This document shows, piece by piece, positions 55,825 through 63,925 of a stretch of DNA of 64,000 nt. Origin of the DNA: Lysinibacillus sp. FSL M8-0337 (GTDB taxonomy: Bacteria; Bacillota; Bacilli; Bacillales_A; Planococcaceae); assembly GCF_038593855.1 (NCBI RefSeq), contig NZ_CP151996.1, positions 1,798,001-1,862,000 on the forward strand. Reading direction: 5' to 3'. The position numbers and the translations under genes are program-made. A model generated the notes under the pieces. It saw nothing but the letters and a program-made list of their open reading frames with translations, was not told the DNA's origin and searched no databases. Each line of letters begins with the position of its first letter. Position 1 is the stretch's first letter.

Positions 55825-57504
55825 TTGACATTTACACAAAATTTCACTGCTGTGGGGGATAGTTTGACGTGGTCGGCAATCGTCGCTGTTATACCCATAC
55901 TTTATTTTTTCTGGGCATTAGCCATTAAAAAAATGAAAGGCTATATGGCAGGTTTAACAACTTTGCTTGTCTCTTTACTTTTAGCTGCCATTGCTTTTAA
56001 AGTGCCGCTAGGGACAGCAGTAATGTCCGCCACACAGGGGGCTGTTTATGGTCTACTACCAATAGGTTGGATTATTATTACATCGGTTTTTTTATACAAT
56101 ATCACGGTTAAAACAGGGAATTTTAATATTATTCGTTATTCCGTCTTATCGATAACGGAAGATCGTCGTATTCAAGCGTTACTTGTCGCGTTTTCATTTG
56201 GGGCATTTTTAGAAGGAGCCGCTGGTTTTGGCGCACCGGTTGCTATTTCAGCAGCATTATTAGTAGGTCTTGGTTTTAATCCGTTATATGCTGCGGGTCT
56301 TTGTTTAATTGCAAATACAGCCCCAGTTGCATTTGGTGCTATCGGTGTACCAATTACAGCGATGGAAGGACCAACGGGTATCGCTGCATTTGAAATTTCA
56401 AAAATGGTTGGACGTCAATTACCGTTTTTAGCAGTCTTTATTCCATTCTTCTTAATTTTTATTATGACTGGTTTTAAAAAAGCATGGGAAGTGATGCCAG
56501 CCATTTTAGTATCTGGTATTTCATTTGCTGTCACACAATTTTTAAGTTCAAATTTTCTCGGTCCTGAATTACCGGATGTTTTATCTGCTCTAGTATCACT
56601 TTTTGCACTAGCCGTTTTCATGAAGTTTTGGCAGCCGAAAACGATTTATCGTTTTGCTTCCGAACAAGAGATTACTGCTGATACAATTTCCAAAAAAGAG
56701 TCGTACAGCGGGGGAACAATAGTAAAGTCTTGGTCACCATTTATTATTTTGACGGCTTTTATTTCTTGCTGGGGGATTCCTGTTGTCAAAAGTGCTTTAA
56801 CGGGAAATTATGACGGTACAAATATAATGTTAAAAGGGATAAATTTAGTAGGGCAAGCGATGACGTTTACGGCAGAAGTACCGTTTTTACATAATCAAGT
56901 AGTGAGTGGCGCAACGGGGGAAGCAATTGCTGCTTTCTATAAGGTAGAACTTCTAGGTGCGGCAGGTACAGCTATTTTATTATCTGCCATCGTTTCTAAA
57001 TTTATTTTTAACGTTTCATGGCACGACTGGGGAACAACCTTTTTTGAAACATTAAATGAAATTAAATATCCGCTTATTACAATTTGTAGTGTCGTTGCCT
57101 ATGCTTATGTCACAAATACGGCAGGTATGATGACAACGCTTGCCTTAGTTTTAGCGAAGACGGGTGTATTATTCCCATTCTTCTCACCTGTGCTAGGTTG
57201 GCTTGGTGTATTTATTACAGGATCGGATACATCTTCCAATGTCTTGTTTGCCAAGTTACAGCAAGTGACAGCTGATTCTGTTGGAATGGAACCGGTGCTT
57301 GCACTTGCAGCGAATGCATCCGGGGGCGTAACGGGTAAAATGATTTCACCACAATCTATTGCAGTCGCCGCCGCAGCGGTTGGACTTGTAGGGAGAGAGT
57401 CAGAATTGCTGCGCTTCGCGTTAAAGTATAGTGTGATGTTGCTACTATTTATTTGTATATTAACCTTTTTACAAAGTAATGTTTTATCTTGGATGATTCC
57501 ATAG
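55825..57504 (+). CDS. lctP: L-lactate permease
   Basis: 559 residues from TTG 55825, which has GGGGG upstream and matches the family length; earlier in-frame TTGs at 55792 and 55810 are less likely. LctP/LldP marks are GAFLEGAAGFGAPVAISAAL near helix 4 and the late TGSDTSSNVLFAKLQ, ASGGVTGKMISPQSIAVA, with about 13 helices. It imports L-lactate with protons. It is divergent from lutR and shares an operator with lutABC, so uptake and oxidation are co-regulated. Confidence 0.94.
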   Translation: MTFTQNFTAVGDSLTWSAIVAVIPILYFFWALAIKKMKGYMAGLTTLLVSLLLAAIAFKVPLGTAVMSATQGAVYGLLPIGWIIITSVFLYNITVKTGNFNIIRYSVLSITEDRRIQALLVAFSFGAFLEGAAGFGAPVAISAALLVGLGFNPLYAAGLCLIANTAPVAFGAIGVPITAMEGPTGIAAFEISKMVGRQLPFLAVFIPFFLIFIMTGFKKAWEVMPAILVSGISFAVTQFLSSNFLGPELPDVLSALVSLFALAVFMKFWQPKTIYRFASEQEITADTISKKESYSGGTIVKSWSPFIILTAFISCWGIPVVKSALTGNYDGTNIMLKGINLVGQAMTFTAEVPFLHNQVVSGATGEAIAAFYKVELLGAAGTAILLSAIVSKFIFNVSWHDWGTTFFETLNEIKYPLITICSVVAYAYVTNTAGMMTTLALVLAKTGVLFPFFSPVLGWLGVFITGSDTSSNVLFAKLQQVTADSVGMEPVLALAANASGGVTGKMISPQSIAVAAAAVGLVGRESELLRFALKYSVMLLLFICILTFLQSNVLSWMIP

Positions 57505-57522
57505 CACCGTGAAATTTTTAGT

Positions 57523-57559
57523 AAAAGGTATTGAGAGTTGCTTTCTCAGTACCTTTTTT
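57523..57559 (+). terminator. Intrinsic terminator after lctP
   Basis: AAAAGGTATTGAGA / TCTCAGTACCTTTT (one T-G pair), then T-run. Confidence 0.88.
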
Positions 57560-57616
57560 CTAATTAGCAAACATAAAGGGGTTTTATTTTAAATTCTTGT
57601 ATTATTGCAAATTTCG

Positions 57617-57645
57617 TTGACAGAAAAACGTAGCGGGCGCATAAT
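57617..57645 (+). promoter_or_regulatory. Promoter of ccdA-yneI-ccdC
   Basis: TTGACA (57617-57622), 17 bases, CATAAT (57640-57645). The leader to ccdA is about 135 bases and contains the small dyad TTTTGC-AAA-GCAAAA (57657-57671). Confidence 0.75.
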
Positions 57646-57786
57646 TCAGAAGTGCCTTTTGCAAAGCAAAAAGATTTCGCAGTTTCTACAACTTTTCGTC
57701 AAGAAACGTTCACAAGCATTAAGGGCGCAATTTCCATTGTTTTTTGGTACGATGGAGGCAGTAACTGTAAGGAGAGAATGAAAAAT

Positions 57787-58497
57787 ATGGAAACTGATAT
57801 TAACGTTTTTCTAGCGTTTGGAGCAGGTTTTTTAAGCTTCATTTCACCGTGTACTCTACCACTGTATCCAGCATTTTTATCATACATAACGGGGATGACT
57901 TTGGATGAGCTAAAATCTGAACGTGGCATGATGCAAAGGCGTGCTATTTTGCATACGCTATTCTTTTTATTAGGATTTTCAATTATTTTTATTATGATTG
58001 GTCTAGGCGCATCATTAGCAAGGGAATTCTTCCTAAACTATCAAACATTATTGCGTCAAGTTGGCGCCATTTTAATCGTTATCTTTGGGTTAATGATTGT
58101 AGGGTTACTGCAAATTGATTTTTTAATGAAAGATCGAAAATTCCAATTCAAAAATCGACCATCCGGTTATATTGGCTCCATATTAATCGGTATCGCATTT
58201 GCGGCAGGCTGGACACCATGTACAGGTCCAATTCTAATGTCCATTATTACGTTAGCTGGAGCAAATCCTTCTTCAGGGTTTAGCTATATGTTTGCTTATT
58301 ATTTAGGTTTTGCCATTCCATTCTTCGTGTTATCATTCTTCATTTCACGTATGAATTGGATTCGCAAACATAGTCAAAAAATCGTAAAAGTTGGCGGCTA
58401 TATTATGATTGCGGTAGGGATATTGTTATTCTTCGATGGTTTAACATATATCACGCGATTATTACAGCCTATTTTCGGTGGATTTATTGGCTTCTAA
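57787..58497 (+). CDS. ccdA: Cytochrome c biogenesis protein CcdA
   Basis: 236 residues from ATG 57787, the length and N-terminus (NVFLAFGAGFLSFISPCTL) of B. subtilis CcdA; ATG 57778 is an alternative nearer to AAGGAG. It has six helices with the conserved Cys of SPC in helix 1 and of AAGWTPCTGP in helix 4, which carry reducing equivalents across the membrane to ResA-type proteins. It heads ccdA-yneI-ccdC, the order known in Bacillus. A ResA-like protein is at 34927. Confidence 0.93.
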   Translation: METDINVFLAFGAGFLSFISPCTLPLYPAFLSYITGMTLDELKSERGMMQRRAILHTLFFLLGFSIIFIMIGLGASLAREFFLNYQTLLRQVGAILIVIFGLMIVGLLQIDFLMKDRKFQFKNRPSGYIGSILIGIAFAAGWTPCTGPILMSIITLAGANPSSGFSYMFAYYLGFAIPFFVLSFFISRMNWIRKHSQKIVKVGGYIMIAVGILLFFDGLTYITRLLQPIFGGFIGF

Positions 58498-58548
58498 TCT
58501 GCTAAACTAAAGGGCATACCATACTTTAACGTGGAGGGAGATGAATAC

Positions 58549-58917
58549 GTGCCTACAGTTTTAGTAGTGGATGATACGCTATTTATGCGTGTTACAATCA
58601 GTAATATGTTTACTGAATGGGGTTATGAGGTAGTTGGCAATGCAGTGAATGGTAAAGAAGCTGTAGAGCTGTATCGAGAGTTACAACCAGATCTTGTAAC
58701 AATGGATGTAACGATGCCCGTTATGACAGGTATTGCGGCTGTAAAAAGGATCATCCCAGAATTTCCAGATGCAAAGATTGTTATGATTACAGCATTAGGA
58801 CAACAAAAATTAATTGTAGAAGCAATTGAAAGTGGCGCGAAAGATTTTATTACAAAGCCTTTCGAGCCAGAAAAATTAAGAGCTGTAGCAGACCAGTTAG
58901 TTGGTCAAAGTTGCTAA
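58549..58917 (+). CDS. yneI: Single-domain response regulator (YneI-like)
   Basis: 122 residues from GTG 58549, with GGAGGGAGATG upstream; a start 6 codons earlier lacks one. It is a bare receiver domain: VLVVDDTLFMRV (acidic pair), phospho-Asp in DLVTMDVTMPVMTG, Thr in MITALG, and Lys in DFITKPF. No output domain follows. This CheY-like gene sits between ccdA and ccdC in Bacillus too; its partner kinase is unknown. Confidence 0.92.
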   Translation: MPTVLVVDDTLFMRVTISNMFTEWGYEVVGNAVNGKEAVELYRELQPDLVTMDVTMPVMTGIAAVKRIIPEFPDAKIVMITALGQQKLIVEAIESGAKDFITKPFEPEKLRAVADQLVGQSC

Positions 58918-58941
58918 TTTAACATCAGAGGAGGATTCTTT

Positions 58942-59439
58942 ATGTTAAGCAATATCCCTTCTCAATATTATGTTATAGGTTCGACTATAATGGCCATTAT
59001 AATGGGTAGCTTTGTGATGGTATTACGTATGCGAGCTTCCAAAAAACCTACAAATGAGAAGAAAATTATCATTCCACCTATTGCCATGTCATCAGGTGCG
59101 TTAATGTTTTTATTTGCACAATTTCGAGTGCCACCTATGCAGATTTTAGAAGCTGCTGCGGTAGGTGTGGTGTTCTCGACCATTTTAATTGCTACTTCGA
59201 AATTTGAAGTAAAAGGTCACGATATTTATTTAAAACGTTCAAAAGCGTTTGTATTTATTTTAGTTGGGCTGTTAATCTTCCGTATTGTGGCAAAAATGAT
59301 TTTAAGTAGCTCGATAGATGTCGGGGAGTTAGCAGGTATGTTTTGGATTTTAGCATTTGCGATGCTATTGCCTTGGCGAATTGCAATGCTAGTTCAATTT
59401 ATAAAAATCAAGAAAACGATTCCATTAAAAAATATGTAA
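58942..59439 (+). CDS. ccdC: Cytochrome c biogenesis protein CcdC (YneJ)
   Basis: 165 residues with GAGGAGG upstream. Five hydrophobic segments (starting YYVIGSTIMAIIMGSFVMVL) and the IIIPPIAMSSGALMFLF stretch match the CcdC/DUF1453 membrane family. Its function in cytochrome c maturation is not well defined. It is the third gene of the conserved ccdA-yneI-ccdC cluster. Confidence 0.87.
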   Translation: MLSNIPSQYYVIGSTIMAIIMGSFVMVLRMRASKKPTNEKKIIIPPIAMSSGALMFLFAQFRVPPMQILEAAAVGVVFSTILIATSKFEVKGHDIYLKRSKAFVFILVGLLIFRIVAKMILSSSIDVGELAGMFWILAFAMLLPWRIAMLVQFIKIKKTIPLKNM

Positions 59440-59589
59440 AGAAAAGAAACTACACTAGCATATTTGCTGTTGTAGTTTTTTTAACGTACACAATAATTTT
59501 TTGTATTCAGGGGATATGTTACAATAAGCGCTTTCTAATCGACATCGTGGTATACTAGGAAGCATGTTAAAAAATGAGGAGTTACTTAG

Positions 59590-59781
59590 ATGAAATATTT
59601 TAAACCACAGATGCAGTTGCTCGTAAAAGAAAACCGTGAATTGCATGACCGATTAAAAGCGCTAATGGCGGATATGGATTTGCAAAAAAACTATGCATTA
59701 AAAGCACTGTATCATGCAGAAGTGGCAGACGGTGGGCGCTATCAACAAGATTACCAAGCGCTTGATCATTTATTTAAATAA
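59590..59781 (+). CDS. Small basic/helical protein of unknown function
   Basis: 63 residues with GAGGAG upstream. It is charged and likely helical (QMQLLVKENRELHDRLKALMADMDL), with no membrane segment and no family that I recognise. It follows ccdC after 150 bases and precedes a strong terminator. Confidence 0.6.
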   Translation: MKYFKPQMQLLVKENRELHDRLKALMADMDLQKNYALKALYHAEVADGGRYQQDYQALDHLFK

Positions 59782-59816
59782 AGCATAAAACGCTAAACTA
59801 ATTAAAGTTCTATATC

Positions 59817-59851
59817 AAAAAAAGCCGCACGTATTGCAGTGCGGCTTTTTT
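59817..59851. terminator. Bidirectional terminator
   Basis: GCCGCAC / GTGCGGC with an 8-base loop, A-run before and T-run after, between the small protein and the converging YneK-like gene. Confidence 0.9.
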
Positions 59852-59859
59852 GCATCCTA

Positions 59860-60288
59860 TTAGTCAAAAAGATGCTCATATGGGGAAACGTCAATTTGCA
59901 TTTGATCTAATTTTTTACGTAAAAATTTGTGGTCACGTTTAGGCGTAGCTTGAATATAGCCGCGTATAATTAAATCATTGTCTATAGCTGTCGCCTTTTC
60001 TTCTAAAGCCAGTTCGCCAATCTTACCTGCAATTTTTTCTTTCGCCACTTGTCTAAATAGCTCAGGTACTGGGCTCACCAACTCATATAGAAATTCCTTC
60101 TCAGGTTGTCCCCATAGATGAATCGTTTTATCTAAGTAAAATTCCTGCCAATCTAAATCTGATTTCCCATCCTGCTTTGGTAAAGCCTTTAAAAATTTGC
60201 GGAACATGAAAAATCCGCCAATAGCCATTAGCGAAATAAGGACGACTACCCAAAATAAAATAAACCATAAAAACCAACCATCTAACAA
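59860..60288 (-). CDS. YneK-like (DUF2621) membrane protein
   Basis: 142 residues from TTG 60288 with AAAGAGGTG upstream; the frame stays open further upstream, but without a ribosome site. One N-terminal helix (GWFLWFILFWVVVLISLMA) anchors a soluble domain (YLDKTIHLWGQPEKEFLYEL, FRQVAKEKIAGKIGELALEEK) that fits DUF2621/YneK as I remember it. In B. subtilis yneK lies next to ccdC; here it faces the ccd cluster from the other strand. Confidence 0.75.
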   Translation of the reverse strand: MLDGWFLWFILFWVVVLISLMAIGGFFMFRKFLKALPKQDGKSDLDWQEFYLDKTIHLWGQPEKEFLYELVSPVPELFRQVAKEKIAGKIGELALEEKATAIDNDLIIRGYIQATPKRDHKFLRKKLDQMQIDVSPYEHLFD

Positions 60289-60572
60289 ATCGTTCACCTC
60301 TTTGTCTTCTCTCACTCTATTATAAAAGCTTAAACAAAAAAATTCATCCTTATTGTGCCTCTTTTTACAATTAGTCAGTGTATTGAACAAAAATCAACAA
60401 TAAAGCGAATGAATGAATGAATATTTAGATAAGTAAAAGCATCGAAAAACCAAAAAAATTTTAGAGTAAAAAGAAGATAGGTATGATGGAAAAGACATTT
60501 TTAAAATCTAACAGTTGAAGTACCTACTAGTATTTTGCGCCATTAATAGCATATCTGAACCTTATTTCTATG

Positions 60573-60635
60573 AAAAAAACACCTCACGTTGAAGCTGTTA
60601 AGGTGCAATACCCTTTTTCAACGAAAGGTGTTTTT
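60573..60635 (-). terminator. Terminator of the regulator-prepeptide unit
   Basis: AAAACACCTcaCGTTG pairs with CAACGaaAGGTGTTTT around a 27-base loop, with T-runs on both strands. Between it and the YneK-like start (60289-60572) only a (GAAT)4 run at 60407-60422 stands out. Confidence 0.7.
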
Positions 60636-60672
60636 ATTTGTCATACTTTTTAGGTCAGTGCGGAAAAAATAT

Positions 60673-60819
60673 TTACACTTTTAAATTTTGAAAGGAACTT
60701 ACTGTTTCAGCTTTTGTAATTTCAGGTAATTGATCTGTATAAGTTTTAATTTGTGCGAAACCGCTCCCTAAAAATATTGCCACCATTACAATAGCTAAAA
60801 TCATTTTTATTTTTTTCAT
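60673..60819 (-). CDS. Exported signalling prepeptide (PapR/NprX-like)
   Basis: 48 residues. The ATG lies in the regulator's stop (ATGA overlap), with GAGGTG seven bases upstream. It has a positively charged N-terminus (KKIKMILAIVMV), a hydrophobic core ending near FLGSGFA, and a polar tail of about 26 residues ending in TVSSFQNLKV. This is the size and layout of PapR, NprX and Phr prepeptides, which are secreted, trimmed to a short C-terminal peptide and re-imported to bind a TPR regulator. The mature peptide is not known; the C-terminal 5-10 residues are the best guess. It is too short for routine gene calling. Confidence 0.7.
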   Translation of the reverse strand: MKKIKMILAIVMVAIFLGSGFAQIKTYTDQLPEITKAETVSSFQNLKV

Positions 60820-62081
60820 AGAATCACCTCTAAATTATTTTTCCTATATAAATCACAAGCTTTTTTATATTTTTTTATTTTGTAATAACATTCAGCCAAA
60901 ATATAACTATATTTATTGAATTCCTCATCTTCTCCATTTTCCTTTAAATAATTTAATAGAAGTTCACCAGTTTTTTCCCACTTTTTATCCCCAGAATAAA
61001 ATTGAAAATATAAATTGAAGATATAATAATACTTATTTTCTGATTTAAAATTGCTGTCATCAATTAGATTTATTCCTTTACATGTCCAATTTATCACTTC
61101 ACTTTTCATTTTAAGACGTATAAAAAGTTCTATTAAGTCTACCATCGAAAACGTAATATCAAATAGCTCGCTTTTTGATACAATACTTTCCTTATAGCAA
61201 TTAATGGATTGCTCATAATTTTCTTGTTTTCTGTACAGGGATGCTAAATTATGATAAATAATTCCTGTTTTTTCTACGTAATTATTTTGCAAGCAATAAT
61301 CTAATGCAATTTGATAAGTGTCAGCAGCTTTTTGATAGCTACTATTATTTTTGTAAATAACACCTAATAAAATATAACAATCAATTAAGTTTTTAATATA
61401 TAAATTGTGAGAGAAGAAATTAATGGTCTTTTTAATAGATTGTAATGATAATACATATTGTTTATTTTTTGCATAAACAATTGCTTGGATATAATAATAA
61501 TCTGCAATTTCCCATTCTTCTACGTCCTTAAATAGGGTCATATCTCTCGACATTTTTTCTACTATTTCTATCGCTTTATAAATCTCTGAATGGTGGTAAT
61601 AAAAAATCACTTCTACTAAATTTAATAAGAAACTACTGTAATCATCCATTTTCTCTTTATCTTTTTGCAATAAATTTAATTGTGTGTATAAATTATGATT
61701 TACAGAGTTATGTTGCATGATCGCTAATCTTAAGCAAATTAAAGAATATAAATAATAATTAGTCTGGATATAATGTGCTTCATTTTCTTTCAAATTATTA
61801 ATTATGGCTTGTGTTGTTTCTCTATTTTTGCTTAAAATCGCATCTTTATAATAATTTTTAAGAATCTCCGTATTTTCTATAGTGCTATCTTCATTGGTTA
61901 TTAAAAGTAAATCCTCTCTACCTAACTTCTTTAGAAGTAAAAGCAAGATTTCTTCGCTTGGAATAACAGTTTCATTTTCAATTTTTGACAGATACGATGG
62001 TGTACAAATATCTTTGCATAAATAGATCTGTTTCATACCTATTTTTTTTCTCTCATTATAAATGGCTTTACCAATTCCCAT
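60816..62081 (-). CDS. XRE-TPR peptide-responsive regulator (PlcR/NprR type)
   Basis: 421 residues from ATG 62081, with AAAGGTA upstream; a start ten codons earlier lacks a site. N-terminal XRE helix-turn-helix (1-60; RKKIGMKQIYLCKDICTPSYLSKIENETVIP) and a C-terminal TPR array (about 85-421; SYQKAADTYQIALDYCLQNN, NYEQSINCYKESIVS). It overlaps by four bases an exported 48-residue prepeptide gene and diverges from a RiPP operon, so it probably activates or represses that operon in response to the peptide. Members with known ligands are PlcR, NprR, PrgX, Rgg and AimR. Confidence 0.85.
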   Translation of the reverse strand: MGIGKAIYNERKKIGMKQIYLCKDICTPSYLSKIENETVIPSEEILLLLLKKLGREDLLLITNEDSTIENTEILKNYYKDAILSKNRETTQAIINNLKENEAHYIQTNYYLYSLICLRLAIMQHNSVNHNLYTQLNLLQKDKEKMDDYSSFLLNLVEVIFYYHHSEIYKAIEIVEKMSRDMTLFKDVEEWEIADYYYIQAIVYAKNKQYVLSLQSIKKTINFFSHNLYIKNLIDCYILLGVIYKNNSSYQKAADTYQIALDYCLQNNYVEKTGIIYHNLASLYRKQENYEQSINCYKESIVSKSELFDITFSMVDLIELFIRLKMKSEVINWTCKGINLIDDSNFKSENKYYYIFNLYFQFYSGDKKWEKTGELLLNYLKENGEDEEFNKYSYILAECYYKIKKYKKACDLYRKNNLEVIL

Positions 62082-62235
62082 AAAATACCTTTGTCTATCG
62101 CATAGATGCATTTAGCAACATGTTAATTTCTAGTGTGTTTTGTTACTCTTTTTTTCGACCATCACCTCCATATTTACATAAATACTAGATTAACCCTTAA
62201 TTGAGAAATGCACATGCGACATACACCTTTCTTAA

Positions 62236-62264
62236 TTGTAATGTATAACTGGAAGCTTTATAAA
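62236..62264 (+). promoter_or_regulatory. Promoter of the RiPP operon
   Basis: TTGTAA (62236-62241), 17 bases, TATAAA (62259-62264). This would start RNA near 62271 and give a leader of about 125 bases. AATTGAGA words lie at 62199, 62273 and 62344, spaced 74 and 71 bases. Confidence 0.55.
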
Positions 62265-62271
62265 CGTAAAA

Positions 62272-62363
62272 AAATTGAGAAACTTACTTCTCTATTAATT
62301 ATATATTTTATATTTTTTTCTATAAAATGTCTCAATTTAAATAAATTGAGAGTAATTTTTTTT
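62272..62363 (+). promoter_or_regulatory. Leader RNA with alternative pairing and a terminator-like hairpin
   Basis: TCTCAATTT (62330-62338) can pair with AAATTGAGA on its right (62343-62351; 4-base loop, followed four bases later by eight T, a weak terminator) or with an identical AAATTGAGA on its left (62272-62280). The two pairings exclude each other, as in an attenuator. Confidence 0.45.
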
Positions 62364-62396
62364 AGTGTTATCGTTGAATTAAGGGAGGTGGCTACT

Positions 62397-62471
62397 ATGA
62401 CAAAAACTAAAAAAGTATATGTAAAACCTACTGTAAAATCAGCTACAGGTCCGTCTATGCAATGTAACTAA
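62397..62471 (+). CDS. RiPP precursor peptide
   Basis: 24 residues from ATG 62397, with AAGGGAGGTG upstream; a longer frame to 62208 exists but its ATG has no site and reads hydrophobic, non-peptide sequence through the leader RNA. The peptide is KTKKVYVKPTVKSATGPSM followed by Q, Cys 23 and Asn 24. Tyr 8 and Pro 11 make the YxxP motif that PqqD-like recognition domains bind in lasso-peptide and other RiPP leaders; the tail from about Ser 15 to Asn 24 is a likely core with one Cys. It precedes a radical SAM/SPASM protein, so a thioether or carbon-carbon crosslink is likely. The family is not one I recognise. Confidence 0.72.
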   Translation: MTKTKKVYVKPTVKSATGPSMQCN

Positions 62472-62479
62472 TTTAGGTG

Positions 62480-62512
62480 AAGGAATGGGGAAACCCATTC
62501 CTTTATTCTTCT
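62480..62512 (+). terminator. Hairpin between precursor and maturase
   Basis: AAGGAATGGG, loop GAAA, CCCATTCCTT, then TATTCTTCTT. It probably lets part of the transcripts stop or be protected after the precursor, giving more peptide than enzyme, as is common in RiPP operons. Confidence 0.75.
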
Positions 62513-62541
62513 TAAAAAACAAAAGGAGGTTTGATTCATAA

Positions 62542-63897
62542 GTGACTAATCAAGTTCTTAATTTCGAGTCAATAATCAATAAAATTAAAAGCCTCAAGTT
62601 TCGTGAAGATGCAGGAATTCTTTTTGATAATATTACAGGGACAATTTACCGAATCGATAATGAGATTGGTCTATTAATTGTAAAGTTATTGAGAGACAAT
62701 CGAACTTTACATCAAGTAGTAGAATATATCGTTGAGGAATATTTAATAGATAAGCAATCATTTGAAGAGGATCTTGAAGAATTTCTATTTAATATAGATA
62801 AAGTAAATGAAAATATTTGGGAATGGGATATCGAAAAGAAACATGAAGGTCTACTTGAATTTCCTTTACGTTTAGAAATTGAAGTTACTTCGCTATGTAA
62901 TTGGAATTGTGGATTTTGTTACAATGTTTGGAAAATAGACCCTGATTTAAGTGACCAAGAAGTAAAACAAAAGATAAAAGCGTTCCCACAAAAGAACTTA
63001 TCAAAAGAAAGTATCTTTAAGATTTTAGAAGAATGTAGTGAAAACGGTTGCTTCACAGTTCGTTATAGTGGTGGAGAAACTTTATTACATCCGGATATTG
63101 AAGAAATATTAGAATATGGCGGCAGATTGGGTTTATATCAAGTAGTATTTACGAACGGGCATTTCCTTAATGCTGAATATGTCCAAAGATTAAAATCTTA
63201 TAACGTACAAACGGTTTTAATTTCTTTACATGGAGATGAAACAGTTCATAATTTTTTAGCTGGTCATAAAATGGCATATACAAAAGCAATTCAAGCAATT
63301 AAACTGCTCAGTGAATCTGAAATAGAAGTTGTGACTGAACTTACTTTAGTTAAAGATAACTTAAGTAAAACGCTAAGTGTAATTAAAGATGCATATAATA
63401 ATGGCTCTAAAAAATTTAGTGTGATGAGATATGTACCTACAGGGAAAAATGATGAAAAGTATGGGGTACCTATATCTAATATGCTGCCTCTTATGGAGAA
63501 GATTGAAGAATTAATGCAAGAACTACCCGATTTGGTTGTAGGGTGGCCCTGCGGTCAAAGAATGTGTACTTCTTTAAATGACAAGCCGATTGATTCCAAT
63601 GACATTACGATGAAACTTCGTAAAAAACAACTTACTGGACACTGTGAAGCAGGTTTAACTTGGGGAAGTATTTCGTTTACAGGTGAATTAAGACATTGTC
63701 CTCACAGTAATGTTTATTTTGGTAATATTGCTAATTCAACAATTAAAGAGAATTGGGAAATAATGACTAATAAAGTTGCAGAAGTTCTTACACCTCGCTC
63801 TACATGTAATGGCTGTTCATTATTAGATAGTTGTCGTGGAGGTTGTCACTTACCACACTTCTTTAATTCAAATTTATCTAATGCATCATGTAACTAA
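62542..63897 (+). CDS. Radical SAM/SPASM RiPP maturase with PqqD-like domain
   Basis: 451 residues from GTG 62542, with AAAGGAGGT 12 bases upstream. N-terminal PqqD-like RRE (about 1-100; GILFDNITGTIYRIDNEIG) to hold the leader, then a radical SAM core with CNWNCGFC (Cys 119, 123, 126) and YSGGETLLHPD. The C-terminal SPASM domain keeps all seven Cys: CX12GX4C, then CX2CX5CX3C (CNGCSLLDSCRGGC) and the last Cys at 450. It can therefore hold two auxiliary [4Fe-4S] clusters. It most likely crosslinks the 24-residue peptide. Confidence 0.9.
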   Translation: MTNQVLNFESIINKIKSLKFREDAGILFDNITGTIYRIDNEIGLLIVKLLRDNRTLHQVVEYIVEEYLIDKQSFEEDLEEFLFNIDKVNENIWEWDIEKKHEGLLEFPLRLEIEVTSLCNWNCGFCYNVWKIDPDLSDQEVKQKIKAFPQKNLSKESIFKILEECSENGCFTVRYSGGETLLHPDIEEILEYGGRLGLYQVVFTNGHFLNAEYVQRLKSYNVQTVLISLHGDETVHNFLAGHKMAYTKAIQAIKLLSESEIEVVTELTLVKDNLSKTLSVIKDAYNNGSKKFSVMRYVPTGKNDEKYGVPISNMLPLMEKIEELMQELPDLVVGWPCGQRMCTSLNDKPIDSNDITMKLRKKQLTGHCEAGLTWGSISFTGELRHCPHSNVYFGNIANSTIKENWEIMTNKVAEVLTPRSTCNGCSLLDSCRGGCHLPHFFNSNLSNASCN

Positions 63898-63925
63898 TTT
63901 TCTATACTTAATGGAGGGATGCTAA

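Noticed and set aside
60407-60422. (GAAT)4 run as a phase-variation repeat
   Set aside because: It lies in a non-coding gap, away from any promoter or gene start, and is short.
62208-62396. 87-residue version of the RiPP precursor
   Set aside because: The extra 63 residues have no ribosome site at their ATG, contain two start-like codons and run through the promoter and leader hairpins; ATG 62397 has AAGGGAGGTG.
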